Source: an uncultured Lachnospiraceae bacterium
Lineage (GTDB): Bacteria > Bacillota > Clostridia > Lachnospirales > Lachnospiraceae
DNA length: 64,000 nucleotides
Direction: 5' to 3'
Assembly (NCBI GenBank): GCA_937891165.1
Contig: CALAEX010000100.1
Coordinates: 1 to 64,000, forward strand
Of this stretch, positions 1 to 8,409 are shown piece after piece (position 1 is the stretch's first letter; each line of letters opens with the position of its first letter). The translations under genes were made by a program, and so were the position numbers. The notes under the pieces are model-generated. The model was not told the DNA's origin and did no database searches. It saw only the letters and a program-made list of their open reading frames with translations.

Positions 1-487
1 TTTATTTATTCTTATTTATTTATTTTATTTTCTGTTTGGGCTTCGCCCTTACTTTAATTGTTATATTTGATTGATTTTCTATTTTAATTTATTTTTATCT
101 TACATTTATTGATATTATTTTTTAATTTATTAATATAATATTGAAATATTTGATTTAAAATATTCTAATATTAAATTTAATTATTTAATATTTTTTATTA
201 ATTAAATTAAATTTAATATTTTAATTTATTGAGTTTAAATTAATAATTTAATAATTTAATTTGTTTGGTTTAAAGTTTAAGATTTTTAATTTAAAATTTT
301 ATTATTTAAATTTTATCTACTTATCTTACTTTATCTTTTTTATTTTTTCTCTTATTTTCTCTTAATTACTTTATTTTATTTTTCTTTCTTTTAATTTCTC
401 TTTTCGTTCATTATTACTTTTCTTTATTTTTTTTATTTTACTTTCTTTTATTTTCTCTTAATTACTTTCTTACTTTTCTATATTTTA

Positions 488-684
488 CGTTCAAGTTATT
501 CAAAATTAAATTTCATTTTCATTTCATTTAATTTTGAATTCGATATTTTTCACCTATATTCGTTCAAGTTATTTAAAATTAAATTTTCATTTTATTCAAT
601 TTAATTTTAAATTCTCAATATTGCATTAAAATTTAGATTTTAATTTCATTTCATTTTACTCCATTCAATTAAAATCTAAATTTT
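488..684. repeat. Three successive stem-loops, two in a direct repeat
   Basis: Direct repeat copies begin at 488 and 561 with CGTTCAAGTTATT. Each contains an inverted repeat: arms 498-510 and 527-539, and arms 571-583 and 600-612. A third inverted repeat has perfect 18-base arms at 628-645 and 667-684 with a 21-base loop. The arms differ between copies while pairing is kept, which suggests that structure matters. Confidence 0.7.
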
Positions 685-933
685 TCTCATACTTCTACTT
701 ACTTCCATGATTCCCTCCTTTTATTTACTTTTCTTTTTCTTTTCATCTTTTACTTACTTCTATATTTATCATTTCTTTTCATTTTAGTTTCTCTACGGGT
801 CCATCATTTTCAATATTTTTATATAGAAAAATAAGTTTTCTTGGAAATTATAATAATTTGTGATTCCAAAATATTCTGCCTTAATCACAAATATACTTTG
901 AGAAAATTTATTTACGACATTATAGTTGTAACC

Positions 934-945
934 ATATATTATTTT
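934..945 (+). promoter_or_regulatory. Class I promoter-like element TATATTATTT
   Basis: ATATATTATTTT lies 35 bases before the start at 980. The same core occurs before at least seven other rightward genes in this window. It resembles the AT-rich early promoters described for phiKZ-like phages with their own RNA polymerase; that link is inference. Confidence 0.5.
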
Positions 946-979
946 AGTGAAGTATAAAAGAAAGGATGGTTTTCATATC

Positions 980-1414
980 ATGGGAAAGAAAATCAAAGGT
1001 ACTGAAGATATTACCTCAAAAGACTTTACTAAAAAATTAAATAAGCAATATCAGGAGATTATTGGAGATATTGAAGATATTCAATATAAGATTTATCTTG
1101 CTGATAAAAAGAAACAAAAGAAACAAAAGAAAAAAATGAAGAAAGGCAATATTTCTTTCTATGAGCCTAGGAGTAAGAAAGCTAGAGTAAAAGCTGCAAA
1201 CAGACTTACATCAGGGGAATTTTTCCACACTCTAAAAGAAGTATTTTCAGGAACTTTCTTAGAAGATTTAAAACCCATCATCAAAACTTTAGCAAAACTT
1301 ATTATGGTATTAATTACTTCAATTCTTTCATTAGATATCATAAAAACAAAAATTTCTACAAAAGCATTGAATCGTATTGATACTATTATGGGTCTTTGTA
1401 AGAGTTTTGCATAA
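980..1414 (+). CDS. Hypothetical basic protein
   Basis: A 144-residue protein. I chose the ATG at 980 because AAAGGATG lies about 13 bases upstream, whereas the GTG 33 bases earlier has no ribosome-binding site. A lysine-rich stretch (KKKQKKQKKKMKK) sits near residue 40-55, and a hydrophobic segment (AKLIMVLITSILSL) at about 105-118 could be a single membrane helix. It is the first gene after the long non-coding block and is closely followed by 1418-1939. No family recognised. Confidence 0.6.
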   Translation: MGKKIKGTEDITSKDFTKKLNKQYQEIIGDIEDIQYKIYLADKKKQKKQKKKMKKGNISFYEPRSKKARVKAANRLTSGEFFHTLKEVFSGTFLEDLKPIIKTLAKLIMVLITSILSLDIIKTKISTKALNRIDTIMGLCKSFA

Positions 1415-1417
1415 GTT

Positions 1418-1939
1418 ATGTATTATGCTGTAATCAATCCTAATGCAAATGGTTTGGATCAAAAATTAATAGGGTATCATGAAAAGAAAAAAGTGGTAAC
1501 GCAATATTATTATTCGTTGAAAACTTTAGACGATGGATATAAGTATAAACTTGTAAAATGTAAGAAAAAAGATTTGAAGAAAATTTCAGACTATCAAGAC
1601 CATTATCTTATCCGATTTGGAAGAAATTATATTCCATCTATTTATTACGAAATCGCAAAAGAAAATATTTATACCGTATTATTTGAATATACACATACTA
1701 TGGAGATTCTTCAACGAATTTTTGAGTTAGAAAAATTAACTCCAAATGATAAACGGATTATTGAAGAAGCTATCTTTATTGTGAATGATCAATATGAGAA
1801 AGAAAAAGACTGTGTAATCGATCCAAATATGATTGCTCATATGAGAGAAATGTATGAGTCATGGCAGCAAAAAACGATTTATGCACAACCATTAAATGAT
1901 GATGAATGGGTGGATTTCTTTTCTGTAAATGAAAGTTAG
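1418..1939 (+). CDS. Hypothetical protein
   Basis: 173 residues, starting 3 bases after the previous stop, so probably co-transcribed and perhaps translationally coupled because its own ribosome-binding site is weak. It has a charged N-terminal half with many KK pairs and a helical, acidic C-terminal half. No signal peptide, membrane segment or catalytic motif is visible. A hairpin directly after the stop probably ends this short operon. Function unknown. Confidence 0.65.
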   Translation: MYYAVINPNANGLDQKLIGYHEKKKVVTQYYYSLKTLDDGYKYKLVKCKKKDLKKISDYQDHYLIRFGRNYIPSIYYEIAKENIYTVLFEYTHTMEILQRIFELEKLTPNDKRIIEEAIFIVNDQYEKEKDCVIDPNMIAHMREMYESWQQKTIYAQPLNDDEWVDFFSVNES

Positions 1940-1958
1940 AATTTTGGTTCTAACTTTC
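1931..1958 (+). terminator. Hairpin terminator
   Basis: GAAAGTTAGAA pairs with TTCTAACTTTC around a short loop and overlaps the stop codon of the preceding gene. Only ATTTA follows, so the T-run is weak. Confidence 0.5.
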
Positions 1959-2110
1959 ATTTACTAGTAAAAGTGGTTTTATAATTAAAACGTTTAAAAA
2001 ACATTTTTAAACCCTGACATTTTTCAATAAATAAAATACTAAAAATATAAAATTCATAATAAAATGTACATATTCCTATAATTACTAAAGTACATTAGAA
2101 AGGAGTAAAA

Positions 2111-2662
2111 ATGGCGGAAGTGCATATGATAAAAGAGGGCAAGATTGAACCTTCAATAAAGGGTACTATAGATATCGAAAAGAAATTTGAACAAACCCAA
2201 GAAGAAGTGAAATCTATGCTTACCGTTTTATCGGAAATGAATTCTTTACATAAAGAATCAAATGAATGTATGAAACTACTCTATATGAAAATAGAGAAAT
2301 CGGATAAAGTTTTAAAAGATATTAAAAATTCATCTGAACATACATTAGAGCAGTATATGGTGGATAGAATAACTGCACAAAATGATATAAGTGATATTAA
2401 GTTAGAGTTGTGTAAGATTCTTCACAATCATAGCAAAGAAATAGACACCATTATACTTGCACAAACAAATATCCAGAAAACCTTAGAGGAAAATAATGAG
2501 ACTATTATTACGATGAAGAATCAAATAGATTTAGAACTTGAAAAAACAAGAGATAAAATGCGCACACTTACAAACAGAATTTTAATTAGTATGGCAGGTT
2601 CTCTTGGTGTTATTGGAGGATTATTGATTACTCTAATCAATACAATTCTTAATATGGGGTAG
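2111..2662 (+). CDS. Coiled-coil protein with C-terminal membrane anchor
   Basis: 183 residues behind AGAAAGGAG. Residues about 20-155 are a long, highly charged helix of coiled-coil character. The last 25 residues (from about LISMAGSLGVIGGLLITLI) form one hydrophobic helix, giving a tail-anchored topology. A small two-helix membrane protein follows 5 bases later, suggesting a membrane complex. The pair could be lysis or superinfection factors, but no family was recognised. Confidence 0.7.
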   Translation: MAEVHMIKEGKIEPSIKGTIDIEKKFEQTQEEVKSMLTVLSEMNSLHKESNECMKLLYMKIEKSDKVLKDIKNSSEHTLEQYMVDRITAQNDISDIKLELCKILHNHSKEIDTIILAQTNIQKTLEENNETIITMKNQIDLELEKTRDKMRTLTNRILISMAGSLGVIGGLLITLINTILNMG

Positions 2663-2667
2663 ATGTA

Positions 2668-2913
2668 ATGATAAATGTAATACAAAATTTAACTATTCTC
2701 TCTCCACCAAAAGGATTTGAATTTGTCTTTGCATTAGTGCTAATTTTAGTAATGGTTACCTTATCAAAACTATTTGATCGTGTAGTCCGTTGTAATACGA
2801 TAATTGATTATGTGATGAATTGTATATCAGTCATTATTTTTATGATTATATTATTCTTCATCATAGCAAATATGGTAAGTTATTTATTTCATGGATTAGC
2901 ACATATGCTTTAA
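2668..2913 (+). CDS. Small membrane protein, two predicted helices
   Basis: 81 residues with two strongly hydrophobic segments, about 18-35 (FVFALVLILVMVTL) and 48-72 (CISVIIFMIILFFIIANMV). Size and topology would fit a holin-like protein, but that is only an analogy. It starts 5 bases after the tail-anchored coiled-coil gene, so the two are probably made together. Confidence 0.65.
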   Translation: MINVIQNLTILSPPKGFEFVFALVLILVMVTLSKLFDRVVRCNTIIDYVMNCISVIIFMIILFFIIANMVSYLFHGLAHML

Positions 2914-2938
2914 AATTCCAAAGAAGAGAGATTTTGGT

Positions 2939-3172
2939 ATGAAAAATATAAATTTAGTATATTTTATCATTTATGATAAAACTAAATGGAATGTCTACAA
3001 AGGAAAAATAACAAATAAATTCAGTTCAGGAATATATGAAATTAATGAATTTGAAAGTGATAAAATATACTTGATAGATCCAAACAGAGTCTTTCGAAAT
3101 AGAATAGAATCTCGTAAAAGAGCCAATATTTTAAATAGTAATCGAAAGATTAGAAAATCTAAATTTATATAG
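2939..3172 (+). CDS. Hypothetical small basic protein
   Basis: 77 residues; the start is preceded by AGAAGAGAG. The C-terminal third is rich in Arg and Lys (RKRANILNSNRKIRKSK), which could bind nucleic acid. It lies in the same rightward operon, 6 bases plus a ribosome-binding site before the guanylate-kinase-like gene. No family recognised. Confidence 0.6.
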   Translation: MKNINLVYFIIYDKTKWNVYKGKITNKFSSGIYEINEFESDKIYLIDPNRVFRNRIESRKRANILNSNRKIRKSKFI

Positions 3173-3187
3173 AAAGAGGTGTTACAA

Positions 3188-4099
3188 ATGATTTCAAGAT
3201 TAGAAGAATTAAAAAATAAATCTACTGGACTTTATAAGTTAATCGTTATTGTCGGTAAATCTAGATCTGGTAAAGATACATTGGCTAGATATTTAAATGA
3301 GTTGCATCATATCGAGCCTATTGTATCATATGCTACAAGACCAAAAAGAGAAACCGAGAAGAATGGTCGTGAACACTGGTTTATTTCTCCAGCTGATATG
3401 ACTGAACTTAAGAAAAGTCCAATGCTTGCATATACATATAATGCCAAAACAGGGCACGAGTATTGTGCAAGTTTAAAAGATTTGAAGCCGGACACATGGT
3501 ATACTTATATTTTAAATCCAAAAGGATTATACTATCTCCTATCTAATTTAAGTGATAAGGTATTTATTCATGTTATCTATGTAGATTGTAATGAAAAAGA
3601 TTTACGTAAACGTGGAAAAGATAGAGGGGAAGCTCCGGAAGTATTTGAGAAAAGAATTGAATCTGAACGAGATGAATTTGATTACTTCTTTGAAAATTAC
3701 AAATATCTTATCAATGGGCGTATAGATACATCCATTGTGAGTTTCAATGAAATGTATTGTGTTGCTGAAAATATATTTGAAAAAGCAAACCAGCATTTCA
3801 TGAACTATAAAGACACGTTTATTAAGGAATGTAAAATTGTTTCCGAATTCAAAGAATCTGAACATGTTTATGTGGATGGAGTAAATCATTATGATTATTT
3901 CACTCCATGTAAAATTGTAAAGATTATTGATGATGGAAAGAAATTTTTAGAACCCTATTACGTATTAGATAAATTTCCAAATACTATCGTACGTGATAGG
4001 CAACTTCGTGTAACTCTTAATGAAAATGATAAATGGAGACTTTTATACCACAGGGTTCGTAATTGGTGGAGAAAAGTAACAGGAAAGGAATATTACTAA
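3188..4099 (+). CDS. Guanylate-kinase-like (d)NMP kinase with C-terminal extension
   Basis: 303 residues from the ATG at 3188, chosen because AGAAAGAGGT ends 7 bases before it; the GTG nine bases earlier overlaps that site. Residues 23-31 are the P-loop GKSRSGKDT. The following segment SYATRPKRETEKNGREHWF matches the nucleotide-binding STTRPPR-x-GE-x-x-G-x-x-Y/H-x-F region of guanylate kinases. The family converts (d)GMP to (d)GDP using ATP. The kinase domain should end near residue 190-200; the last roughly 100 residues are an extension I do not recognise. It probably supplies nucleotides for phage DNA synthesis. Confidence 0.75.
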   Translation: MISRLEELKNKSTGLYKLIVIVGKSRSGKDTLARYLNELHHIEPIVSYATRPKRETEKNGREHWFISPADMTELKKSPMLAYTYNAKTGHEYCASLKDLKPDTWYTYILNPKGLYYLLSNLSDKVFIHVIYVDCNEKDLRKRGKDRGEAPEVFEKRIESERDEFDYFFENYKYLINGRIDTSIVSFNEMYCVAENIFEKANQHFMNYKDTFIKECKIVSEFKESEHVYVDGVNHYDYFTPCKIVKIIDDGKKFLEPYYVLDKFPNTIVRDRQLRVTLNENDKWRLLYHRVRNWWRKVTGKEYY

Positions 4100-4100
4100 T

Positions 4101-4709
4101 ATGAATATTATTTGTTCAATGACAGTTAGGGAAATGAAAGATGCACAAAAAATCTTAGAAGACAATGGGATGACATCCATTGTCATTAATTTTTCCAAAT
4201 TTGCAATGATTGAAAGACCTTATACAGAGGAAGAAAAGAAAGAAACTAACGACAAATTCTTATTAGGATATGATGGACTTTGTAGAAATAAAGGGGTAAA
4301 AGAACTTACACATACATGTATAAATCCCCATTTCAAAGAAGAATGTGTTGAAGAAATGGAACGTCTTTGTGAAGAATATAAAGATGATGATATCGTTATC
4401 TTCATCAATTTCAATGCATTTGCTCTTAAATATCTTGAAGAGAATGAAATCTGGTATACTATGTGTTATCCAGATAATTCCATGAAAGAAGAAATGATTG
4501 GTAGAGAATTTATCTCTCAACTGAATGATTATAACAAAACTGAAACCATAGTAAATTATCGATACTATACAAATACAAAATTACTTTTTGAAAAGTGGGA
4601 CGATATTATAATACATTTTAAAGAATATCAATCTACTACATGTGAGAAACTTGTAATGTTTCCTGGAGATAGACTTGGAAATGTTGTTTTGAAGATGTTA
4701 AAATCATGA
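4101..4709 (+). CDS. Hypothetical protein
   Basis: 202 residues, starting one base after the kinase stop, so translationally coupled to it. It is acidic and Glu-rich, with three Cys between residues 60 and 90 (LCRNKG, HTCINPHF, ECVEEMERLC) that might bind a metal. The segment DDIVIFINFNAF looks like a buried beta strand of an alpha/beta fold. No family recognised; the position suggests a role linked to nucleotide metabolism. Confidence 0.65.
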   Translation: MNIICSMTVREMKDAQKILEDNGMTSIVINFSKFAMIERPYTEEEKKETNDKFLLGYDGLCRNKGVKELTHTCINPHFKEECVEEMERLCEEYKDDDIVIFINFNAFALKYLEENEIWYTMCYPDNSMKEEMIGREFISQLNDYNKTETIVNYRYYTNTKLLFEKWDDIIIHFKEYQSTTCEKLVMFPGDRLGNVVLKMLKS

Positions 4710-4720
4710 GGTAAATGATT

Positions 4721-4849
4721 ATGAAAATTTTAATCGGAATTGGTTGTATTGTTGGCGTACTCGTTGTTGTTGGTGTAAGTGGAGTAATCCTGGTAGCAGG
4801 AGCTAGACACCTTATCGACGAGTTAAACGCTGAGATTGACAGACGCTAA
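4721..4849 (+). CDS. Small single-pass membrane protein
   Basis: A 42-residue ORF with a GAGG element about 9 bases before the ATG. Residues 3-28 are an uninterrupted hydrophobic helix of Ile, Val and Gly (ILIGIGCIVGVLVVVGVSG), followed by a charged tail ending in EIDRR. It fits exactly between its neighbours in the same operon. Function unknown. Confidence 0.6.
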   Translation: MKILIGIGCIVGVLVVVGVSGVILVAGARHLIDELNAEIDRR

Positions 4850-4876
4850 GTTTAAGCGTTAAGAAAGGGAAATGTA

Positions 4877-5881
4877 ATGAGTAGAACTGATAAAGTCGTT
4901 CTTTCAATACTGGGTGCATCTTCTATTGCATCCAGTATTGTTTCTTTTGTGTTTGGAACTTTAATATATGATGCACCACTTACAGAATGTAGCTTCTTTG
5001 GACCTATCATAGGATGTTCAATTTCTGTTGTTAGCATTATTGGTGGTGCGAATCTACTATATATGTGTAGAGACAAAATAGAAGATGATGAACAAGATGA
5101 TTGTGAAAATACAGATGTAATAAAAATGATCACACCTGAAGAAAAACTGAATAATGAAAATAATCGTAATCCTGAGAAACACGAATCTCATATGTATATG
5201 CAGATAAAACTTGATGAATTACGAAACAAAAATATTCTAGTACCTGTTGGAAATTATACCATGATGATTGCTGACTACGATAAATTCATTAAAGAAATGA
5301 GTGAATTGAGTAGAGACGAGGTGGACTCTTTATTACACCTTATACAGAAATCCATTAATAACGAAGAGCAGTTTTCTATCATTAAGAATAATATTAAGAA
5401 AGCGACAGTCTGTGATTTATGTATCGGTGTGACATCTGATTTACAGGAGTTATACAAAGCATTTAAAGAGAATAATGTCTTTACTATATCAACTCATAAA
5501 TATAATGGGACAAGAACTTACCACTATGAATATCAGAATGATGTAGATGAAAAATATTTTTGTTATAAAGATGATGTCGTATTATATAAACCTATTAAAG
5601 ATATTACAGACGTAAATTCTCTTTTAGTATTAGAATATGCTCGTAATAAAGGTTATATCACTTCATTCAAAGGTCGATTTAAATTTACCTGCAATTTTAA
5701 TAGGGGTGACGTAAGAAATATTCTTAATTTTATTAAATGCCAACTCCAATATGATGAACATCAAGCTATTGTGTACTTAGAAGACTTATCAAAATTTACA
5801 GGCAAAAGTGTAGATACTGCATGTGATGAATATGCTGAAGCTTTGGCGAATGAAGTGAGATATTATTATGAATATCCATAA
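4877..5881 (+). CDS. Membrane protein with large cytoplasmic domain, unknown function
   Basis: 334 residues behind AAGAAAGGGAAATGTA. Two hydrophobic helices lie at about 8-30 and 38-60 (PIIGCSISVVSIIGGANLLY), followed by an acidic linker (EDDEQDD) and a soluble domain from about 90 to the end. That domain alternates charged helices and Tyr-rich strands, and no known fold is obvious. The two N-terminal helices suggest anchoring to the host membrane. Confidence 0.65.
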   Translation: MSRTDKVVLSILGASSIASSIVSFVFGTLIYDAPLTECSFFGPIIGCSISVVSIIGGANLLYMCRDKIEDDEQDDCENTDVIKMITPEEKLNNENNRNPEKHESHMYMQIKLDELRNKNILVPVGNYTMMIADYDKFIKEMSELSRDEVDSLLHLIQKSINNEEQFSIIKNNIKKATVCDLCIGVTSDLQELYKAFKENNVFTISTHKYNGTRTYHYEYQNDVDEKYFCYKDDVVLYKPIKDITDVNSLLVLEYARNKGYITSFKGRFKFTCNFNRGDVRNILNFIKCQLQYDEHQAIVYLEDLSKFTGKSVDTACDEYAEALANEVRYYYEYP

Positions 5882-5899
5882 AGAAAAGGATGATTAAAT

Positions 5900-6364
5900 A
5901 TGTTAAAAAAGAAAATCGTTAATAGTATTCATGCTATTAAAGAAAAGAAAGTATTTAAAAGTCTTGATGAAATCCATGATATAATTAAAGATGGATGTAT
6001 TATTTACTATTTAAAAGATGTTGATGATGGTTTTGAAATGTCTTTTACTAAATTTGAGAGAGAACCAACGAAAGAAGAATTAATTACTAAATGGAAAGAA
6101 TACGATGGTGGAAGAATCCTCAGTATATTATTTGCAAATAATTTCTTAATCCCAAGAGGATTTGGAGATTGTGAAATAAAACGTTCTCATCATTTAGCAA
6201 GATTTATTGGTGATAAACCAGATGAAGTTGGTGAAATGATTCTAAATGAATTAGATGGAAGAGTTCCAGAAAGACAATATCTGAATTTAGTAAGCGAGAT
6301 TAAACGATATCAGTATCAGAAAGCTCTCACAAAGAGAATTCGAAATAGTAAGAAAAAGAAATAG
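5900..6364 (+). CDS. Hypothetical protein
   Basis: 154 residues with a good AAAGGATGATT upstream site and a lysine-rich C-terminus (RIRNSKKKK). It is the last gene of the rightward run and ends against a bidirectional hairpin separating it from the convergent RNA polymerase gene. The mixed charge pattern suggests a soluble, possibly nucleic-acid-binding protein. No family recognised. Confidence 0.65.
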   Translation: MLKKKIVNSIHAIKEKKVFKSLDEIHDIIKDGCIIYYLKDVDDGFEMSFTKFEREPTKEELITKWKEYDGGRILSILFANNFLIPRGFGDCEIKRSHHLARFIGDKPDEVGEMILNELDGRVPERQYLNLVSEIKRYQYQKALTKRIRNSKKKK

Positions 6365-6367
6365 AAT

Positions 6368-6402
6368 AAAGAGTAGTGAAATCAATCACTACTCTTTATT
6401 TT
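6368..6402. terminator. Bidirectional hairpin terminator
   Basis: AAAGAGTAGTG (6368-6378) pairs with CACTACTCTTT (6387-6397), followed by TATTTTTTAT. It separates two convergent genes and has A/T tracts on both sides, so it can serve both. Confidence 0.8.
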
Positions 6403-6828
6403 TTATATTAATAAGTCATCTAAGTCTACATCACTAAACTTAATAACGTTATCATGGAATTTTTTCATGTTTAAGTTGGTAAGAGCATTTCCAATACGGG
6501 ATGCAGATAATCCAATAGCTTTGGTTTCAAGCTTATAATAGAATTCTCCACCACAAATATTACAAATTTCACCCTTTTCTGTTTTAACACAAGACATAGG
6601 ACTTCTAAGTTCTACCAAATTTCCAATATATTTACTGATATTCTCTCTGGTTAATAATAATGGTTTACCATTCACCATAATATATCTATCAATATATTCT
6701 TCTGTAATACGAATAGGAATTCCTCGACGTGTTCCGCAGTTGGAACCTTTATCCCCTAAAAATTCTGTCTGACATTCTGCAAGTAATTTCTTTGATAAAT
6801 AACCAGAATCTTGAGTTCCACAAGCCTT
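6403..6828 (-). CDS. RNA polymerase beta-prime subunit, exon 3
   Basis: Last exon (142 codons with stop) of the phage RNA polymerase gene. It begins K-A-C-G-T-Q-D-S-G-Y-L-S-K-K-L-L, matching the T-A-D-S-G-Y-L-T-R-R-L helix of cellular beta-prime at the trigger-loop/bridge region. It also carries CVKTEKGEICNIC, a CxC-type pair that may bind zinc. The in-frame ATG at 6831 is probably a coincidence of the splice site rather than a real start. The protein stops soon after this motif, so the C-terminal beta-prime part must be a separate gene outside the window, as in phiKZ/AR9-type phages. Confidence 0.8.
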   Translation of the reverse strand, partial: KACGTQDSGYLSKKLLAECQTEFLGDKGSNCGTRRGIPIRITEEYIDRYIMVNGKPLLLTRENISKYIGNLVELRSPMSCVKTEKGEICNICGGEFYYKLETKAIGLSASRIGNALTNLNMKKFHDNVIKFSDVDLDDLLI

Positions 6829-7013
6829 CATTTACTACCTTATATCACTATAAGGATTAGACTATATCATATTTATATTTATCTTTATAATAAATATAAA
6901 TCTCTCTGTTTCCATTTCTGTACTCTACTCAGTTCTTCTTATATTCTTCATATAAGAATCTTTTCGATAGTCGTTGAACGTTTTATAAATCGTAAAGTCA
7001 TATTTTTTATTGA

Positions 7014-7028
7014 TATATAATTTTCGTG
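7014..7028 (+). promoter_or_regulatory. Class III promoter-like element TATATAATTTTCGTG
   Basis: Identical or nearly identical sequence occurs at 10244, 33220 and 61208, each followed by an AAATA-A-C/G leader and a structured RNA element. Here it lies inside a group I intron loop and points away from the host gene. Confidence 0.65.
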
Positions 7029-7039
7029 TAAACAAATAA

Positions 7040-7352
7040 TAGTCCGGTTGGAAAGGAACTTATAACTTTCGCAATCTTGTATAGCTTACTGTAACGCGAG
7101 GTAAGCACTATTAAATATATACAACCGGTATACAAGAATCGCCAGCCTGTGTGCGTAAATCACAGGCTTTAGGATTACGTGGCAACGTAAATCCCGAGAG
7201 GCTCATCTAGAGGCTGCTCCAAACAAAACCTATGTAGAAATTAAAAAACATATGGGACTAGCCACCCCATACCACTTTAACAGACGGGTGACAGTGGAAG
7301 CCCGAGCAGCCCTTGCATAGGAAAAAAAGAAAGGAAACTTTCTTTTTTTTAT
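7040..7352 (+). ncRNA. Structured RNA with H-type pseudoknot, nested in an intron loop
   Basis: About 310 bases between a class III promoter and a strong terminator (7322-7350). CCGGTTG (7044-7050) pairs with CAACCGG (7122-7128). CTTGTATA (7076-7083), inside that loop, pairs with TATACAAG (7129-7136), giving a pseudoknot. Further hairpins are 7084-7089/7101-7106 and AGCCTGTG (7144-7151)/CACAGGCT (7161-7168), then GGATTACGT/ACGTAAATCC near 7172-7194. It is more GC-rich than its surroundings. No long ORF lies in it, and it does not match tmRNA, RNase P, 6S or SRP motifs that I know. Confidence 0.65.
7322..7352 (+). terminator. Rho-independent terminator of the nested RNA
   Basis: A-tract plus GAAAG, a GAAA loop, then CTTTC and eight T. 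It is oriented for plus-strand transcription. Confidence 0.75.
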
Positions 7353-7423
7353 TTTTTTACGATTTATAACTTCGCTGCTGATTGTCTACTTAAAGAGTTT
7401 CCAGCAATTAAGAGAGTTTTCAA

Positions 7424-8409
7424 AATAAAATATTTTGCCCCAAATATTTTAGGGTAGGCTCCCTCAAGAATTGTATTTGATGAAATTGGTATATCTTTAA
7501 TAGCAAGTCCATCATTTAAAGAGTTTTCAACGACCTCAAATTTTCCTTTTGCTCTGTTAAATACAGCCCCTCTCATAAGAGCAATATTCTTATAGTTGTT
7601 TCCTAAACTACCACGAGCACCAGAATTATATAGGTCCATACCAATATCATCTTTAAATACTTCTTTGGTTTTATCAAGCAATTGCTTTTCAATATCTGCA
7701 GTTACTACAGCATTACCTGCTTTGATTTCTTTTTCGTATTTTTTGAATAATTCATCTTTTAGTTTTTGAACTTCTGGATGAATTTTAATTGTATCTGGTG
7801 TGAAAGATGGTGTTACTAAAGCATGTAACTGAAGTGTAAACCAGTCCCTCGTATCAACATATTCATACATTTGATCTGAAGTAAATCTACCATCTAAGAG
7901 TAAAGTTGCAATAGTTTTTTCAATACTATCACCTTTCTTCATAAAGGAACCTTCGGTAAGTTCATGATTGATATATCCGAGTTCTTTATGTAAACCAGTT
8001 TTTTCAAATAATACTTTGTTTGTGATGTAACGACCAATAGTCGTTTCAATAGGTTCTTTATTATTTAAATAATATCCTACCGGAATAGTCATTCTATCCT
8101 CTGGTTGATACTTTGGATAATAACCATCTTCATGTTTCATATGCCCAAATAAGTCTACAAGATATTCGAATGTAATATCTTTGGGATCTTTTTTGATAAT
8201 TGGCATCACATCCACTTCTTTAATATACTTATTATGAACTGATGGATTTTTTGTCATATTATAAAGAGTCTGAATAGATTCAATTTCAACATAACGAACG
8301 AAACTTCCTGACATGTTAACGAAATATGAGGGTCTGTTAAGAATTTCCTCACATTCAGCATTGGCTTCTTGTGTCCATACGATTTTGATAGTAGTTTGAT
8401 CACCGTCAT
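7424..8409 (-). CDS. RNA polymerase beta-prime subunit, exon 2
   Basis: Middle exon. It opens with the second half of the metal-binding motif: ...Y-D-G-D-Q-T-T-I-K-I-V-W, then EANAECEEILN, the counterpart of the DGDQMAVHVPLSLEAQ region of cellular beta-prime. It continues through the funnel-like region to AYPKIFGAKYFI. An in-frame ATG at 8314 is internal, and the in-frame reading beyond 7424 down to a TAA at 7364 is intron. The 5' junction is phase-consistent with exon 1; the 3' boundary could instead be 7427. Confidence 0.8.

Larger units (their letters stand above)
1..979. other. AT-rich non-coding region, possible origin or control region
   Basis: Nearly a kilobase without a credible gene. 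The first 300 bases consist almost only of A and T, in short TTAATTTA and ATTTAAAT runs; 300-480 is pyrimidine-rich with an imperfect direct repeat around TCTCTTAATTACTTT. Three stem-loops lie at 498-684 and a TATATTATTT promoter-like element closes the block. Its size contrasts with the tight gene packing elsewhere. A replication origin, packaging site or transcription control region are all possible; nothing seen decides between them. Confidence 0.5.
6829..7423 (-). ncRNA. Group I intron 2 of RNA polymerase gene, carrying an inserted RNA unit
   Basis: Read on the minus strand it shows the family signature: AATTGCTGG near the 5' end, CAATCAGCAGCGAAG, then GTTCAACGACTATCG and GATATAGTCT near the 3' end. 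GACTAT and ATAGTC form the conserved P7 pairing. Exon reading frames join in phase, from ...YFI to KACGTQ. The hairpin between CGAAG and AACGTTC is expanded: arms 6983-6996 and 7356-7369 enclose about 360 bases holding a plus-strand promoter, RNA and terminator. No homing endonuclease ORF is present. Confidence 0.8.

Noticed and set aside
1..480. Protein-coding gene in the AT-rich left end
   Set aside because: Stop codons are frequent in all frames and composition is close to pure A/T.
6811..7020. Homing endonuclease in an intron loop
   Set aside because: No LAGLIDADG, GIY-YIG or HNH motif was found in any intron-internal frame.
7040..7352. tmRNA, RNase P, 6S or SRP RNA
   Set aside because: The universal motifs (GAGGAAAGTCC and ACAGAAA for RNase P, tag reading frame and tRNA-like ends for tmRNA, GGAAGGAAGCAGCC-type tip for SRP) are absent.
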